Shown here one piece after another: positions 51,176 through 62,555 of a stretch of DNA of 64,000 bases; within the stretch, counting starts at the first letter, position 1, and each line of letters opens with the position of its first letter. The notes beneath the pieces were generated by a model. The model saw only the letters and a program-made list of their open reading frames with translations. It did not search any database and was not told the origin of the DNA. The stretch comes from Lumbricus rubellus (taxonomy: Eukaryota; Annelida; Clitellata; Crassiclitellata; Lumbricidae): positions 35,387,539 through 35,451,538 of the forward strand of contig OX243818.1 of the NCBI GenBank assembly GCA_945859605.1, read 5' to 3'. The position numbers and the translations under genes were made by a program.

Positions 51176-51410
51176 TTCATTCATTCATTCGGAGCATTTA
51201 TATAGCGCCTCTTCAAGAAACTACTCAGAGGCGCTCCCAGCCCAACCACGAACAAAGAAAAAAGACTTGAGGGACTTGTAGAACGCAGCCGGATGGACCA
51301 CAAGTAGTGAGCGAGGCGAGACCGGGAGGTCGTTCCAGACAGTAGGCCCCACGACCGAGAAAGCACGGCGCTGCTTAATAGCCAAGCGAGCCCGCGGGAC
51401 CAGAAGCTAT
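51176..51410 (-). mobile_element. SINE-like repeat (GGCGCTATATAA family)
   Basis: ATTCATTCATTC then GGAGCATTTATATAGCGCCT, AGAAACTACTCAGAGGCGCT and CCAGCCCAACCACGA. The same block in opposite orientation is at 62.44-62.53 kb. Confidence 0.65.
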
Positions 51411-51595
51411 ATGCATCAGCACATTTTTATATTCCGACTTCACTTGATATTTGGGCTAGTCATCATTTTCGGCAGTTATGTTTTTACTTTCTCATTAGAT
51501 TTGGTATGTTTAAAATTATTACACATTAAATATTTCATTGATCTACTATAATAATAAGGTTAATGATGCGAGCGATACAAATCAATCACGTTCAC

Positions 51596-51838
51596 CTCCA
51601 GTATCACGTTTGCAGGTTCGACGAATATGGTATAAATCCACTTCATAATGGAGTTTATCGCCTCCACCCAATTCTGACAGGTACCAACATCGAGTGAGGT
51701 TAGTTGTTCCAACCACAGCGACCACGCAGGACGCCATTGTAATACACCAGTTAAAGCAAACCAGACGAGTCATGTCGGGGTTTTTATGAAAAGCCCAAGT
51801 ATCATTGTTTTCTATAAGTGTCAATTGCCCCTCAAGTG
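51596..51838 (-). CDS. Cys-rich apple-like exon (copy 2)
   Basis: Acceptor TTGCATTGCAG and donor GTGAAC delimit LEGQLTLIENNDTWAFHKNP, RLVCFNWCITMASCVVAVVG, RCWYLSELGGG and IRRTCKRDTG. Cysteine spacing and borders equal those at 30.7-31.0 kb. Same tentative apple-like assignment. Confidence 0.7.
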
Positions 51839-52264
51839 CTGCAATGCAATAATGTACCAATGACAATGACAAACATTTTTCCCTGTGAGGCATATTAGGC
51901 TACATACATATCCGACTTATTCCAACAATGAAATTTAATTATGCAACATGTTCAAATTGTTCATAATGTAGGACAAACACAACAAGTTTATAAGATTTGA
52001 AGGAAACAAACACATTTCATTGCGTCAGCAAGGGAAGGGCCCGAAGGAAAAAGACCAACAAGGGGCATTTGTCCCTCTGGGTTAGAGCCAGCCATTCAAC
52101 TAAGCATAACATAACACAATATAGGCTTTTTATTGCTCCGAAGAAAATAACATAGCATGATACAATTTAAGATCAGTGCTAATTTGGGGAACAAAAGGAG
52201 GCTGATTATAGCAGCTACGGGTTAGATGACTTGTGGGCAAGGAAAAAGGTTTTAGTCCATAATG

Positions 52265-52460
52265 AACCCCATGTGTAGGACAGAATCAAGTAGTGGGTCA
52301 AGCATTGTATGCGGAAGGTTGCAGGTTTGAATACACCTCAAGGTGCTTCGTAGGGACCTTGGCCAAGTTGGGAAAATCCTTCATTCGCAATTGCGCAGCG
52401 CTTAGTCGTGAAACTCCGATTCAGGGCGCGCGCTGTAGTCAGGAGCGCTTCTGAGTAGCA
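52265..52460 (+). mobile_element. tRNA-derived SINE
   Basis: Contains a B-box-like GCAGGTTTGAATAC, then GGGACCTTGGCCAAG, GCGCAGCGCTTAGTCGTGAA and GGAGCGCTTCTGAGTAG. This is the same order as the copies at 35.5/36.5, 52.9 and 55.6 kb. Confidence 0.65.
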
Positions 52461-52869
52461 AACTATTTGCTGCGGATACGATTTATAATTATTTGCGGAA
52501 GAATACAACAGTCTACTGTTGAAAAAGTCAGTTGCCCATCTAAAGTGTAAATCGGCGTTGGTCCAACTGAGGCAACTCTCCCCTTATACTATAGTCACAA
52601 ACGTGCAAAAGAATGCATCGAGCAATATCGCGCTGCAACATATGATAAAAATCCATATGGTACTGCGGCTGGCGCACACCACAAACGATGCTATGTAGGC
52701 CTATTCCAGTGGAATAATTACTGATTACTTCGACTTTAGGCTACTAATATTCAAGTTTATATGGTCCGGTAAGCTTATCCAATAATTATGCCTCGGGTTT
52801 CACATATAGGCCACTCTGCAATAATCGCACACTCGCTCAGCTAAGTCCACACCACAACTTTGGCCTAAG

Positions 52870-53050
52870 ACACACCTTCCGGGTTTGTAGGGGCTACTCA
52901 GAAGCGCTCCTGACTACAACTCGTACACTAAATCGGAGTTTCACGCCAAAGCGCTGAGCATTGCGAGTGAAGAACTTGCGGCTTGAGATGGAATCAAACC
53001 TGCAATTCTCCGGTTGCAAGGCAACAAACTCACTCCACCACCGCGTCCTA
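52870..53050 (-). mobile_element. tRNA-derived SINE, inverted copy
   Basis: Minus strand begins GGACGCGGTGGTGGAGTGAG with an A-box-like head and B box GCAGGTTTGATTCC. It ends GAGCGCTTCTGAGTAGCCCC. It pairs with the plus copy 0.5 kb away. Confidence 0.7.
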
Positions 53051-53184
53051 TTATAATACATGTAGGCCTAAATGGATGGCATAGCCTACACTAGAAAATT
53101 ATAACAACTGTTATATTGGTGTCAGTTTCGATATGTAACAAATGGATTATCATAATAGGCCTATTGTCAAAATTTATTACTCAC

Positions 53185-53273
53185 GCTTGCAGACGTCGCA
53201 ATAATCCCATGTAGCCCCATTCACTTCATTGATAAAGCACCATGGAGCGTCGCGTTTAGCCTGTAATGGGTTT
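53185..53273 (-). CDS. Kringle second-half exon (89 bp, copy 2)
   Basis: Acceptor GTTTTCAG and donor GTGAGT enclose NPLQAKRDAPWCFINEVNGA then TWDYCDVCK. Same length and split arginine codon as 31454-31542. Confidence 0.87.
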
Positions 53274-53518
53274 CTGAAAACAATGTGCCAACATTCTACA
53301 TTCTCGGTTTTGCTATGCAGAAATCAATAGTCATATTATTTCTAAAGTTTTATTGCTTTTGACGATTCTATTAAGCGCCACTGTCTAGCGATCAAGTATG
53401 AAGCGATAGGGGCTGAACACAATGTAGGCTAATGCATTGATCTAATTCATAATCAACATATTAGGACGTTTTGTCAGATTGTTTAGAATAAAATATTTCG
53501 TTGCATACCGACAGTAAT

Positions 53519-53656
53519 TTTTTGCATCCTCTGCACTTCCATCTGGGAACTTATACTCATCATTTGTATGATCTTTCCAAGGTTGGCATTCCTGGAAGGA
53601 TCGTGTATGAGCGAGTACTCCCTTGTACGATGAACCATTATTGCTTAGCACGCAGC
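53519..53656 (-). CDS. Kringle first-half exon (138 bp, copy 2)
   Basis: Acceptor CAAATTCAG and donor GTATGC enclose CVLSNNGSSYKGVLAHTRSF, QECQPWKDHTND and FPDGSAEDAKNYCR. It is paralogous to 32585-32732. Both halves together form a canonical six-cysteine kringle. Confidence 0.87.
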
Positions 53657-53659
53657 CTG

Positions 53660-54815
53660 AATTTGACGAAAAAAATTAATGCAGCTTGAGATTATTCAGT
53701 GAATGTAATTGTAAACTCAATTGAAGTTTCTAAATTTACATAAAAATCAATTCAGTGTTAGGAACTTCCCCACTGGTGTTATAATAATTGCGCTAAACAT
53801 TTCTTCAGGCTATGCATTTTTCAGTCACCGGTACTGATTTTTGTATACCTAACTTTGATTTTTATCAAAATTAATATGCATTTACTTAAATTCAATTTAA
53901 GTGATTTTATACACTTCCAGTTTTTTTTCGTTTATATAATAGGCTGATCTCTGACCATTTGAAGCATTCCACATTATTTTCTTGAATTTATTAATTTCAG
54001 TAACCTTTTTCCATAGAAAGGGAACCGCTTATGCATATTCAAAGTCTAGTCATTGCAAATGAAGTTTTGTGCGAAACCGTTTAACTATTTGAAGAGCACA
54101 ACAATTGTCTGTAAGCTTATAATGTGCTTTTGCCAAACAGTTAAGCATTGTATGTCACAGGGAATGTGTATGTAGGGAATGCGGACGATTCGTCAAGTGG
54201 AGGATTCGTGACATTTCGTCACACGGACGATTCGTCCACCCGTGGTAGATTAAAATACGAAATTACGAATAGAATTCTTGTCGCATGTAAGTCCGATATA
54301 AAGAAATAAGTGTTCCTGAAATATTCTGATGCAATACATGTTAAATAGGTTATTAAGACCAAAAGAGCGTGGATAAGCCTAAACAATCAAAGGAACGAAT
54401 GTGAGGGGCACTAGCGTATTAGATAACGTACTGCCAGGGAGATCAGCTTTAAACCCTATACTGCAACCGATTGCGGTCTGTCCACGGGATCGACGAATAG
54501 GCCTAAACGAAAATTATTGCCCTTTGAATTCAAAACATCAAGATGCGCCGAATCGATAAGTTTGCATTGTAATCAACCACGGGTGGACGAATCGTCCGTG
54601 ACGAACCGTTCGCAAACCATCCATGAGATGTAGCGCAAACTTCGTCATGAACATCAATACACACTGTAAAAGCGTTCTGCTATAAGAACTCTGATAAGAA
54701 CTCACATCATAAACATCATTAACCAAATAATATGCAGATAAAAGATAAAAATTGAAGTAATTCGAAACGATAACCCTAAATGAATAAATGCTGAGGCAAT
54801 GAACATAAAAAATAC
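53660..54815. other. Intron containing a small inverted-repeat element
   Basis: A 22-bp inverted pair, GGACGATTCGTCCACCCGTG GT (54225-54246) and its complement (54576-54597), brackets about 330 bp. Outer GGACGATTCGT repeats extend it to about 54180-54615, probably a MITE. The sequence at 53995-54110 is paralogous to 34385-34500. No exon seen. Confidence 0.6.
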
Positions 54816-55095
54816 CAACCATTATAGCCTACGTAATTATCAGGACAGATATCACAGAATTCCCATTCCACATTAGGATCTATCGTGTAGCACCACACTC
54901 CCCATTTATCTTGTTTTCCAGGATTTCGACAGTAATTCTTTGCGGCTTCTTTACTTCCATCAGGAAACGAGACGTCCTTTATTGTATCATGACGTTTATG
55001 GGGACTATCTTCCGACCATGACTGGCACGCTTTCCCACTTACTGTCACATTCCGCGAACCCATATATAGTACTCCGCCTTTTTTGACACTGCACG
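54816..55095 (-). CDS. Kringle-domain exon (copy C, rightmost)
   Basis: Acceptor GCCTTGCAG opens a phase-1 exon: CSVKKGGVLYMGSRNVTVSG, KACQSW, NYCRNPGKQD, GVWCYT and WEFCDICPDNYVGYNGW. Unlike copies A and B, it keeps both the first cysteine (CSVKK) and the last (CDIC), so it is a complete six-cysteine kringle. Its downstream intron flank aligns with those of A and B. Confidence 0.88.
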
Positions 55096-55611
55096 CTGCA
55101 AGGCAATTATGTGTGTATTAATGCCTGTATAAGTGTATGTGCTTGGTCGAACAAGTGTCAAAACGCAAGCCTTATATAGCCTATATATATACAACAGTGA
55201 GTTTTCTGATTTGACGCCATGGTCGCAAGTCAAAAGGCAATGTTTGCTTCTGAAGGTATTTTGAATATTTTTGCAACTGTAGATGGATAGCAATGTTAAA
55301 GGCCGAAACTGTCGGAGTTCGACTGCAGTTCAGGGGATAGCAGCAGGGAAGGCCAAAGCAAGAAGCGTGATGATTTTTCTGATATTTTTAGTGCAATAGA
55401 TGCGACGATTGATGCAATTTACAGTTTGCAGAGGGGTAGTGTTTAGGAGGTGGTAATTTGAAACCTTTGCACCGGTGGTAATCGTCTATGATTGTAATAG
55501 GTCACCAGAATTCTAACGTTAACATTCTGTTAGACAGACGTCAGAGGCCAAAGCATTGAAGAATATCCAGTCAATCACATCAACTCAATATCTAAAGAAA
55601 GGCCGCAGGAT

Positions 55612-55770
55612 GGCTTGTATGTGCACTTGTTATAGCGCCCCTTCAAGCTCTCGCTAATCAGAGGCGCTCTAGAATGCAGAGTGGACACTGCATTGGAGTT
55701 TCACACCGAAGCGCTGGGCAATTGTGCGCTCCAAGGCAACGACGCCACCACTGCACCACCGCGCCCAGGT
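55612..55770 (-). mobile_element. tRNA-derived SINE, inverted copy
   Basis: GCACTTGTTATAGCGCCCCT, CAGAGGCGCTCTAGAATGCA, GGAGTTTCACACCGAAGCGC and CACCACCGCGCCC in the order expected for the reverse strand. Confidence 0.65.
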
Positions 55771-55779
55771 TTGGCAGTT

Positions 55780-57540
55780 TTTCAAGAATGATCGCAGGAA
55801 GCCGACGTCTTATGTCTTGATCTAAACTTTTCTGCAGGTCTTACGTTTAGCATTATTTTCGCGTTTTTCTAGAGCCGCTGTGTAATCGAGTAAGGGTATC
55901 TGTGAGTATTAATAACGTGAAACAGCTGCAGGCTGATACTCTAAAGTAGCTCACTGGACACAGAGTCCACATAGGCCTACATCATCCACTATGAATATTC
56001 TATTCGTTGCCTTCAGTCTGTGGAGGTTTGTAATGCTATATTTTTACATTGCTCCAGCGCAGCAGTTTTGTCTCATAGGATAAGTGAAAAACGACGTTCA
56101 TGTCAGATGTATTATTACTCCACAAACTGTGCCTCTCCTTCGAACTTTTGAAAAACCAACGGGTTTGTTCAGACCTTTGTAATGGACCAACAAAATTTTT
56201 TTTTTATGACAGTGTTCCTACCGTTTGGTGACTGGATGTATTCTTTTGCATCCGTGGCGAATATTAGGCTGAGAAAGACACAAAGTTCAGTTATTGACCT
56301 CCGTCGATGCGCATCATTCTAAAACAATATCATAATCTCTTAGAATTTCAACGTCTTAAACCATGCGAACCGCATGCGTCATCATCATCCTATTTTAGTC
56401 TTAGGCACCATCATCATTATCATCATCATCATGCTTCATCAAAAACCTTAATTCAAACTGCTGACTTGTAAATTAAATTTATAATAAAAATAATAACAAT
56501 GATAGTGTAGCTCATTTATTTTACACATCGGAGCCAAATCGAGCTGATGAGGCCCTATGACGAAAAAAATGATGATGCTGATGAAGATGATGATAATTGA
56601 TATAATATAGCCTAATAACAATGACGATTTCTATGGCGCTGTAACTCAAGGGCGCCTGATATATAATAAATATATAAATATATATTATAAATATACAACG
56701 ATATATAATGTTTGTTATAATCTTCATTGTATTTATTACTCTCTTTGTTCCGTGCGTATTATTTTATTGTGACCCTGCTAACTTCGGATTAGATACAAAA
56801 GTCACCCATTTTAGTTGCATGGTTAAAATGTTGATTTTGATCAACTACGATTACATTTTGTTCCACTTACCATGTTAACGTCTTAAACAATCGCTTAAAT
56901 ATTCCGCAGCCATTGTTTTAAAAAGAAATTCAAGATTAATCATTAGCAAACAAATATATTCTGCTGCCATTTAATCAACATCAACGAACGATTTAATAAA
57001 CCTTAAACGTCATAAAGCTATGACGAAAACGTAGAGATGACGTAACCTTATTATTGAGTCCGGTAGGTGTCGCGGCTGACGAAGCATAGATATCTGGTTT
57101 TTATTTATGCCTTGAAGATATTAAATTTTCCCATGATATGGCCTAATATTCAGAGATAATTAATGTTATTGCTATTATAATTTTCATTTATATAATTTTC
57201 GTTATTATTATTGATATCATTATCATTATTTGCTTTTTTCTCTAAGCTAAATATAATCCAGGGACTTCAGCAGTAGACATGTACCGTCATTTTTGCTGCC
57301 CCGAAGCTTCAAGCATCATCTTAGCAGCAGTAGCACTGCCTGTCTGTTCCGTCTAGGTATAATAGACCTATAATAGCTAATGTTATTTCTGTGTATAAAA
57401 TTATTTTAAAAGTGTAGTTAGTCAGGTAGTTGGATGCTAATATTCTACTACCTTCAAGTTATTTTAGCTACAGCAATGGTGACTCAACTGACTCTCTAAA
57501 TCCCCGTCTACTCCTCACTTGATTAATAATCGGTACAGTA
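55780..57540. other. Intergenic region, no gene recognised
   Basis: It separates the minus-strand kringle/PAN locus from the plus-strand gene at 58 kb. It contains short (ATC)n near 56408-56432 and AT-rich tracts. No exon or RNA gene recognised. Confidence 0.5.
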
Positions 57541-57546
57541 ACTGTA

Positions 57547-57875
57547 TGACGTCAGTTAATTACTGTACTGTTTTCTACACAGTGGACCATGCCCTATTCT
57601 TGAATTGTCTCTCCACAATTTTTTAGATATAATAATAAAGGATCTTCCACATGTCTGCACCACTTATTATTTTAGTTTGAATGCGATGGTTACTGCTGTG
57701 ATCAAACGTAAGGCTTAGGCCTACACATTCTACATGTATAGGTCTACAATAACAGTTATACTATTTCAAGTGTTAAAGTTATGAAACAATACAGAAAAGT
57801 ATGATGGGTACGAAGTGTTTTACACCGAATCTACTGCATGACGTCATTGTCCTATAACGGTATCGAGACGTCAGT
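57547..57875 (+). promoter_or_regulatory. Promoter region with CRE-like sites
   Basis: Two perfect palindromic TGACGTCA sites (57547-57554, 57839-57846) and one GACGTCA half-type site (near 57868) lie within 0.5 kb upstream of the ATG at 58034. They are consistent with CREB/ATF-type control, but no TATA box or transcription start can be fixed. Confidence 0.45.
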
Positions 57876-58033
57876 TACAATCAGTTCCAAAGCTTCAATA
57901 GCTTTTACACAGTCTTAATTTTATTATCGCAATTTGATTAATTCTATTATATATCTTTAATGACTGTTTATTAGACGGTTAACTTGCACAAATAATCAAC
58001 TTGAGGCGGCGGTCGTTCTTCTGAGCAGAAGCA

Positions 58034-58100
58034 ATGTCGAAGGAACGGAATCGATTCGATTCTAATAATAATGACGAGGATGCAAACGACGGTTCAGATT
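58034..58100 (+). CDS. Propeller-like gene, exon 1
   Basis: ATG followed by MSKERNRFDSNNNDEDAND and GSD, acidic and low complexity, then donor GTAAGT with exit phase 1. Phases match exon 2. Start chosen as the first ATG after the CRE-bearing region; there are two stops upstream in frame. Confidence 0.6.
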
Positions 58101-58805
58101 GTAAGTCAACGCAACGAAATATCAACTGCAGAGTTTTCGTTATTCAATCGCTAACTTCGTAATCGTAATCGTAACCTCGAGATTTATACAGCGCCCATAA
58201 TAGCGAAGTCGCGGGAATCAGCCTATTCATAGGTGCTTAATCAAAACAAAGTCGATAGACAGCGGGTCAAGATTCGGAGAGCGAAGCAGCATAGGCAGGC
58301 AGGCAGACGGGCGGCTAATTTAAAGGTGGGTGATGTTTAACTTTTGTTTCTTATTATGGACCCTTGGTAATGCTGTTCAGTAAGCTTACTTCGCAGGAAA
58401 TTCATATCACGTCCTTATGCATCTCATTGGTAGGCTACATGTTACACAAGCCTACACGTTGTGACCGGACATAGCTACATGTAGGCTATAGTGTCGGGGA
58501 CCTAATTGCCATTTAGAGTCATGTTGGGCTCCGTAAGGTTCGATTAGGATCAGATCAGGCGTCGTGAGGGTCGTTTGGGATTAGGTTAGTGTCGTCATTA
58601 GATACTGTCCAGATATAGCCTACCTATCAGATACAATACAATATTCCATTCCACGATACTGTCGTTTTGCCGTCATCGGCGTCTCTTTAATACAGGCTCA
58701 TAGGCCTAATACTAGGGTCGACTACTACGTAGCTATACGATAACTGAGAAGCTTTTCTAAGAATAATTTTGTAGGCCCTAATACATGCGTTAATTTCTTT
58801 TGTAG

Positions 58806-58864
58806 CAGACTTGCGAGAAGACAATGCTAAACGTGTTAAACTGTCCTTATCGAGTGACACAACG
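58806..58864 (+). CDS. Propeller-like gene, exon 2 (NAGNAG acceptor)
   Basis: The acceptor TTTCTTTTGTAGCAG is a tandem TAG/CAG, so the exon begins at 58806 or 58809 with one codon difference. It encodes DLREDNAKRVKLSLSSDTT and ends at GTGGGC in phase 0, as required by exon 3. Confidence 0.55.
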
Positions 58865-59545
58865 GTGGGCTATAATTATACTTAGCTATTACTATTAGGC
58901 CTATAGTTATTACAGTATAGGCTACTTTTTTGAATGAATAACTTTGTTTTTTGCACATAAAAGACAAATTGTACAAACACGGGTCAAAACTAGGGCCTAT
59001 AGTTACAATGCAAAAGGAGTAAGGAAAAGCTAATAGCTTATCATACTACCCTGACCATAGCCAATCTTCCTTGACCATTGAAATTTTTCATGCCTGCTTT
59101 TATTAATAACCCCGGTACTTAGCTACAACATAGCCGATGATAGTAGGCTAATTGTGATAAATATAATATTTAAAACAATTTATAATGATAATTATAATAA
59201 TACCAACAAGGCAACAAATAATAATACAGCGGTAGGCCTATAATCATCTCAAACCACATACGCCTACAAAGAAACCCGAACAGTAACATCAGAATCAATA
59301 GTCTGTTAAGGAATACTAACATGATAAGCCTACTGAATGCCAAGTTACGGTACTGCAAATCGAGTGGACGAATGGTGGACATTGGTGGTATAATAACTGT
59401 GGGATAATTTAATTATTGTAGGTTATTATTAGCACACTTCCGAATACGCGAATTCTCAATACTGAATCGACTTTAATTTCGTGTTAACGAATTTTGAAAA
59501 AGTGTAAACAAAGAATGATTTAATCTTCTTCGATTCTGTCTGTAG

Positions 59546-59759
59546 CTGCGTGATCTACCGGTCGGGCTGCTTGAGAGTCTCCTCGTCAAAGCCGTAGCTA
59601 CGGAAGTCATAGACATGAGGCTGGCCAAAAGCGTCTGGAATGAAAAAGCTGATCTCGGGATAGACCGACTCAGTAACGACTGTAACTACTTGCAATGGAA
59701 GAACATTCTTACGAGCAAGAACTTTAGAAGTGAAGTCTACAAATCTCTGGACGGCACAG
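59546..59759 (+). CDS. Propeller-like gene, exon 3
   Basis: A strong acceptor (TTCTGTCTGTAG) and donor (GTTAGT) frame 71 codons: LRDLPVGLLESLLVKAVATE, VIDMRLAKSVWNEKADLGID, LQWKNILTSKNFRSEVYKSL. Entry is phase 0 and exit phase 1, matching exons 2 and 4. It is helical and leucine-rich, possibly an F-box/SOCS-like adaptor, but I do not recognise the family. The opposite strand is also open here; splice-site quality favours the plus strand. Confidence 0.6.
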
Positions 59760-60181
59760 GTTAGTTCATGAGGCAAATGGATTCCTACCATTAATCTGGA
59801 CAATCTCAATGGTTTTCTGTGCTCCTACACAGTGGTGGCTCGTAGGTTAGCCTATCTTACGCGCAACTGCCTTGTCGTGTCCATATATATTCACGTTTCA
59901 GGTTATCACTTTTCATTATACAGTGTTTGAAAGAGTAGACTGATGCATAACTAATTTTCACGTATGTCTATTTTGATTGTTCACGCTAATAATTGTTCAT
60001 GCAGTTCATATTAAAAGTGTGAATTTTTTTAGCACAGCGGCCATTTTTACCTTTTACCTTGACCTATAACCTTTGACCTCATGGCCTATAGCGTCATTGA
60101 GTACAAAGTGTTTTAGAACAGAACGTTTCCTATAATTATAGACCTAGGTCTACTATTTATTTTTTTAAACGACATTTTTAG

Positions 60182-61558
60182 CTGGGCAGACACTTCGAGT
60201 GAAACTGTTGCAACTATCACCGATCGAATCTGAAGTCATCGCAGTCACTTCCATGAAGGATGAAATATTCATGCTCTGTATACAACCTGATCAGACCAAC
60301 ATTGTTGTGTACGACCGCAGCAACACGGCAGATGTGAAAGAAGTCATTGCGCTACCTGGTATGAGTCCAACGGACATAGCAGGTTGCAACGTTTCAAACT
60401 GTGTGTATGTACTCAAGGGGTCATTGCATAATTACGTAACGCTAAAAATGACCGTTTTTGACCCACCCACCCACCCTGTAACGCTTCGTAACGTTTGCCT
60501 TGACCCACCCACCCACCCTCCCCGGCGTTACGTAACGATTGATACGAAAACTCAGTTGAAATTTAGGTCTATTATTGGCTTATGTGAGCGCGTAATTATA
60601 ATTCATATTTTCGTAGCGAATTTAATATACCGGTAGTAGCCTATAAGGGTCTAAGCATATCGTAGCCTACATGTGAATTAGGACTAGCCTATAATTTGAC
60701 ATTAGACTAGGCTTAAAATATAGGCCCACACAATGTTTTATTTATAATATTATAAATGAAGTCATGCGTGAACTGCAATTTTCTTAAATTTTACCGCAAG
60801 AATAATTTTTTTTAAGGCGTTACGTAACGTTCAGCTTCCCCACCCACCCACCCCCGTAACGTTTCGTAACGTTTTCAATGACCCCACCCACCCACCCTCG
60901 AGCGTTACGTAATTATGCAATGACCCCCAACTCAGAATCGAATTGCTCTTCAGTCTCACGCGTTACGAAAGACGAGGACCATCAGTTTAGCATAGCACCA
61001 TGGATTAGTGTTCCGAAGCGACCAATTTCTAATATGACCCCTTCTTCGAATGGTAACCTCGTGATCCTTTCAAGAGACTGTCTTACAGTTCAGGTTCTTT
61101 CAGGGCAAAGTAAGGCAGATCCTGCCGTTGTAAAGATTTTCGCTCTGGATGGCTCCTTGCAGCACGAAATACTATTGTCCCAAGGCATTTCTAGTACCAG
61201 ATATACCTCAAGTGTCATTCAGAAATCGAATGGAAATCTTCTGTTGGCCTCCATTGACGGATTGGAAATACTGATTACGGAAATTAATTTAGCCGGGAGA
61301 ATCTTACGCCAGTGCAAGTCATCACTGTTGGGAAAGTATCAAGCATACTTGGTGGAAATTCGTGGCAGAATTCTGACGAGCGATTGGCACGGCGAACTGC
61401 AGCTCTTAGACTCTGAGCTCAATCCACTAGATTTTCCCAGCCATAAGGAGTTTGTCGGGCAGTTCTGCAAAGCTTCGAAACTTCACTACAATAGCGAGAG
61501 GAATGAGATAGTGCGTAGGCTATGTGCAATCTCAAGAGCACTAACACCCCAGTTTTAA
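60182..61558 (+). pseudogene. Propeller-like gene, exon 4 (upstream copy), disrupted
   Basis: Acceptor CATTTTTAG, then LRVKLLQLSPIESEVIAVTS, MKDEIFMLC...VVYDR and DVKEVIALPGMSPTDIAGCN, resembling blades of an NHL/WD-type beta-propeller. At 60417 a 511-bp DNA transposon breaks the frame. After 60927 the homology resumes (FSIAPWISVPKRPISNM, GNLVILSRD, RILRQCKSSLLGKYQ). The C-terminus is also frameshifted relative to the 62.6-63.4-kb copy by a few extra bases near 61515, ending QF. Likely non-functional unless alternative splicing removes the insert. Confidence 0.75.
60417..60927. mobile_element. DNA transposon (MITE) in exon 4
   Basis: 26-bp ends GGGGTCATTGCATAATTACG / CGTAATTATGCAATGACCCC, perfectly inverted. 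ACTCA lies at or next to both junctions. Interior ACCCACCCACCC tracts and CGTTACGTAACG motifs occur symmetrically. The paralogous exon at 62.6 kb lacks it, giving an empty-site comparison. Superfamily not assigned. Confidence 0.9.
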
Positions 61559-62110
61559 CTATCTTCCGTTTCACAGAGGACTAAAACACTGTTAGTCATT
61601 GAACATTCATTTCGACATCTCGTTTAGCCCAATGGCAATATCCTTGCGATTACCTTACGCATTGACTAATCTTGTTGAAATTATTATTCTATTTGATGTT
61701 GCATTTAATGGACCTTTTAAACAGTTTCGATATCTCGTGTTACCTAATTGTGATTGTCATGATTATCATAGCGATTCCTGGAACTTTTCGCTGGACGTTT
61801 CGCACTGCCTTTTCTATTTGATGTTTACGTTGAAAAATCGTAATAAAAATTATTCGCCGAACTGAGAAAAGCTTCATTTTCCTCTGCTTTTGCGTTTGAT
61901 CTTAAACACTTATCGACTTACATTTGCTAACATTATTTTGGTAAAGGAAAGGATTGCCACGGGATTTTCTATCGCCCATAAAGCTATCCGGTGGGGAATG
62001 GAATATACCGGATATAGAGTAGGCTATTCGGGGATAAGCCATTTCCCCCAAACTATTGAAAGATACGTGTGATTGAAACATTTATGCTGTAATCAAAATT
62101 TTAAGTTACT
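61559..62110 (+). other. 3' UTR and flank of the upstream copy
   Basis: AATAAA at 61842-61847 is a candidate polyadenylation signal. The segment aligns almost end to end with 63446-64000, so the tandem duplication includes the 3' flank. Confidence 0.7.
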
Positions 62111-62439
62111 CTAATTATTTTAAGTGTCCTAAGCAATGTCCAGAGCAAGGCAACTCGAATTTGGTTAGTGGCTCTCTGTGTTCTTAAGTGTTTTAAATGT
62201 TCTAAGTGCTCTAATACCAAAGCAAACATAATTAGGCTATCTAGTAGGAATAAACATACCTGCCAGCGATCTAAACTAAGCATATTTCTGTAAATTGACA
62301 TGATGAAAGTTCGTTTACCACCTGGTGACTATACCAGTATGAGAAGGGCCACAAAGGCTTGTCACACGCTAATGCTTGCTCTGCGCTTACTAGGCTACAT
62401 CGGAATAATTTGCTTGCTTTCTACCAGTTGCCCAAGACC

Positions 62440-62540
62440 TATCTTTTTGGCCGTGGCTGGGCTGGGAGCGCCTCAGAGTAGTCTTCTTGAAGGGGCGCTC
62501 TATAAGTTTTCTGAATGAATGAATGAATATTTATTTTAAA
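62440..62540 (+). mobile_element. SINE-like repeat with (GAAT)n tail
   Basis: GGGAGCGCCTCAGAGTAG, CTTCTTGAAGGGGCGCTCTA then GAATGAATGAAT. Inverted counterpart of 51176-51240. It lies directly upstream of the duplicated exon. Confidence 0.65.
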
Positions 62541-62555
62541 AGTATGACTTTTTAG

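Noticed and set aside
59555..59809. 84-codon minus-strand frame over exon 3
   Set aside because: The plus-strand reading has better acceptor and donor sites and compatible phases; the minus frame looks like its shadow.
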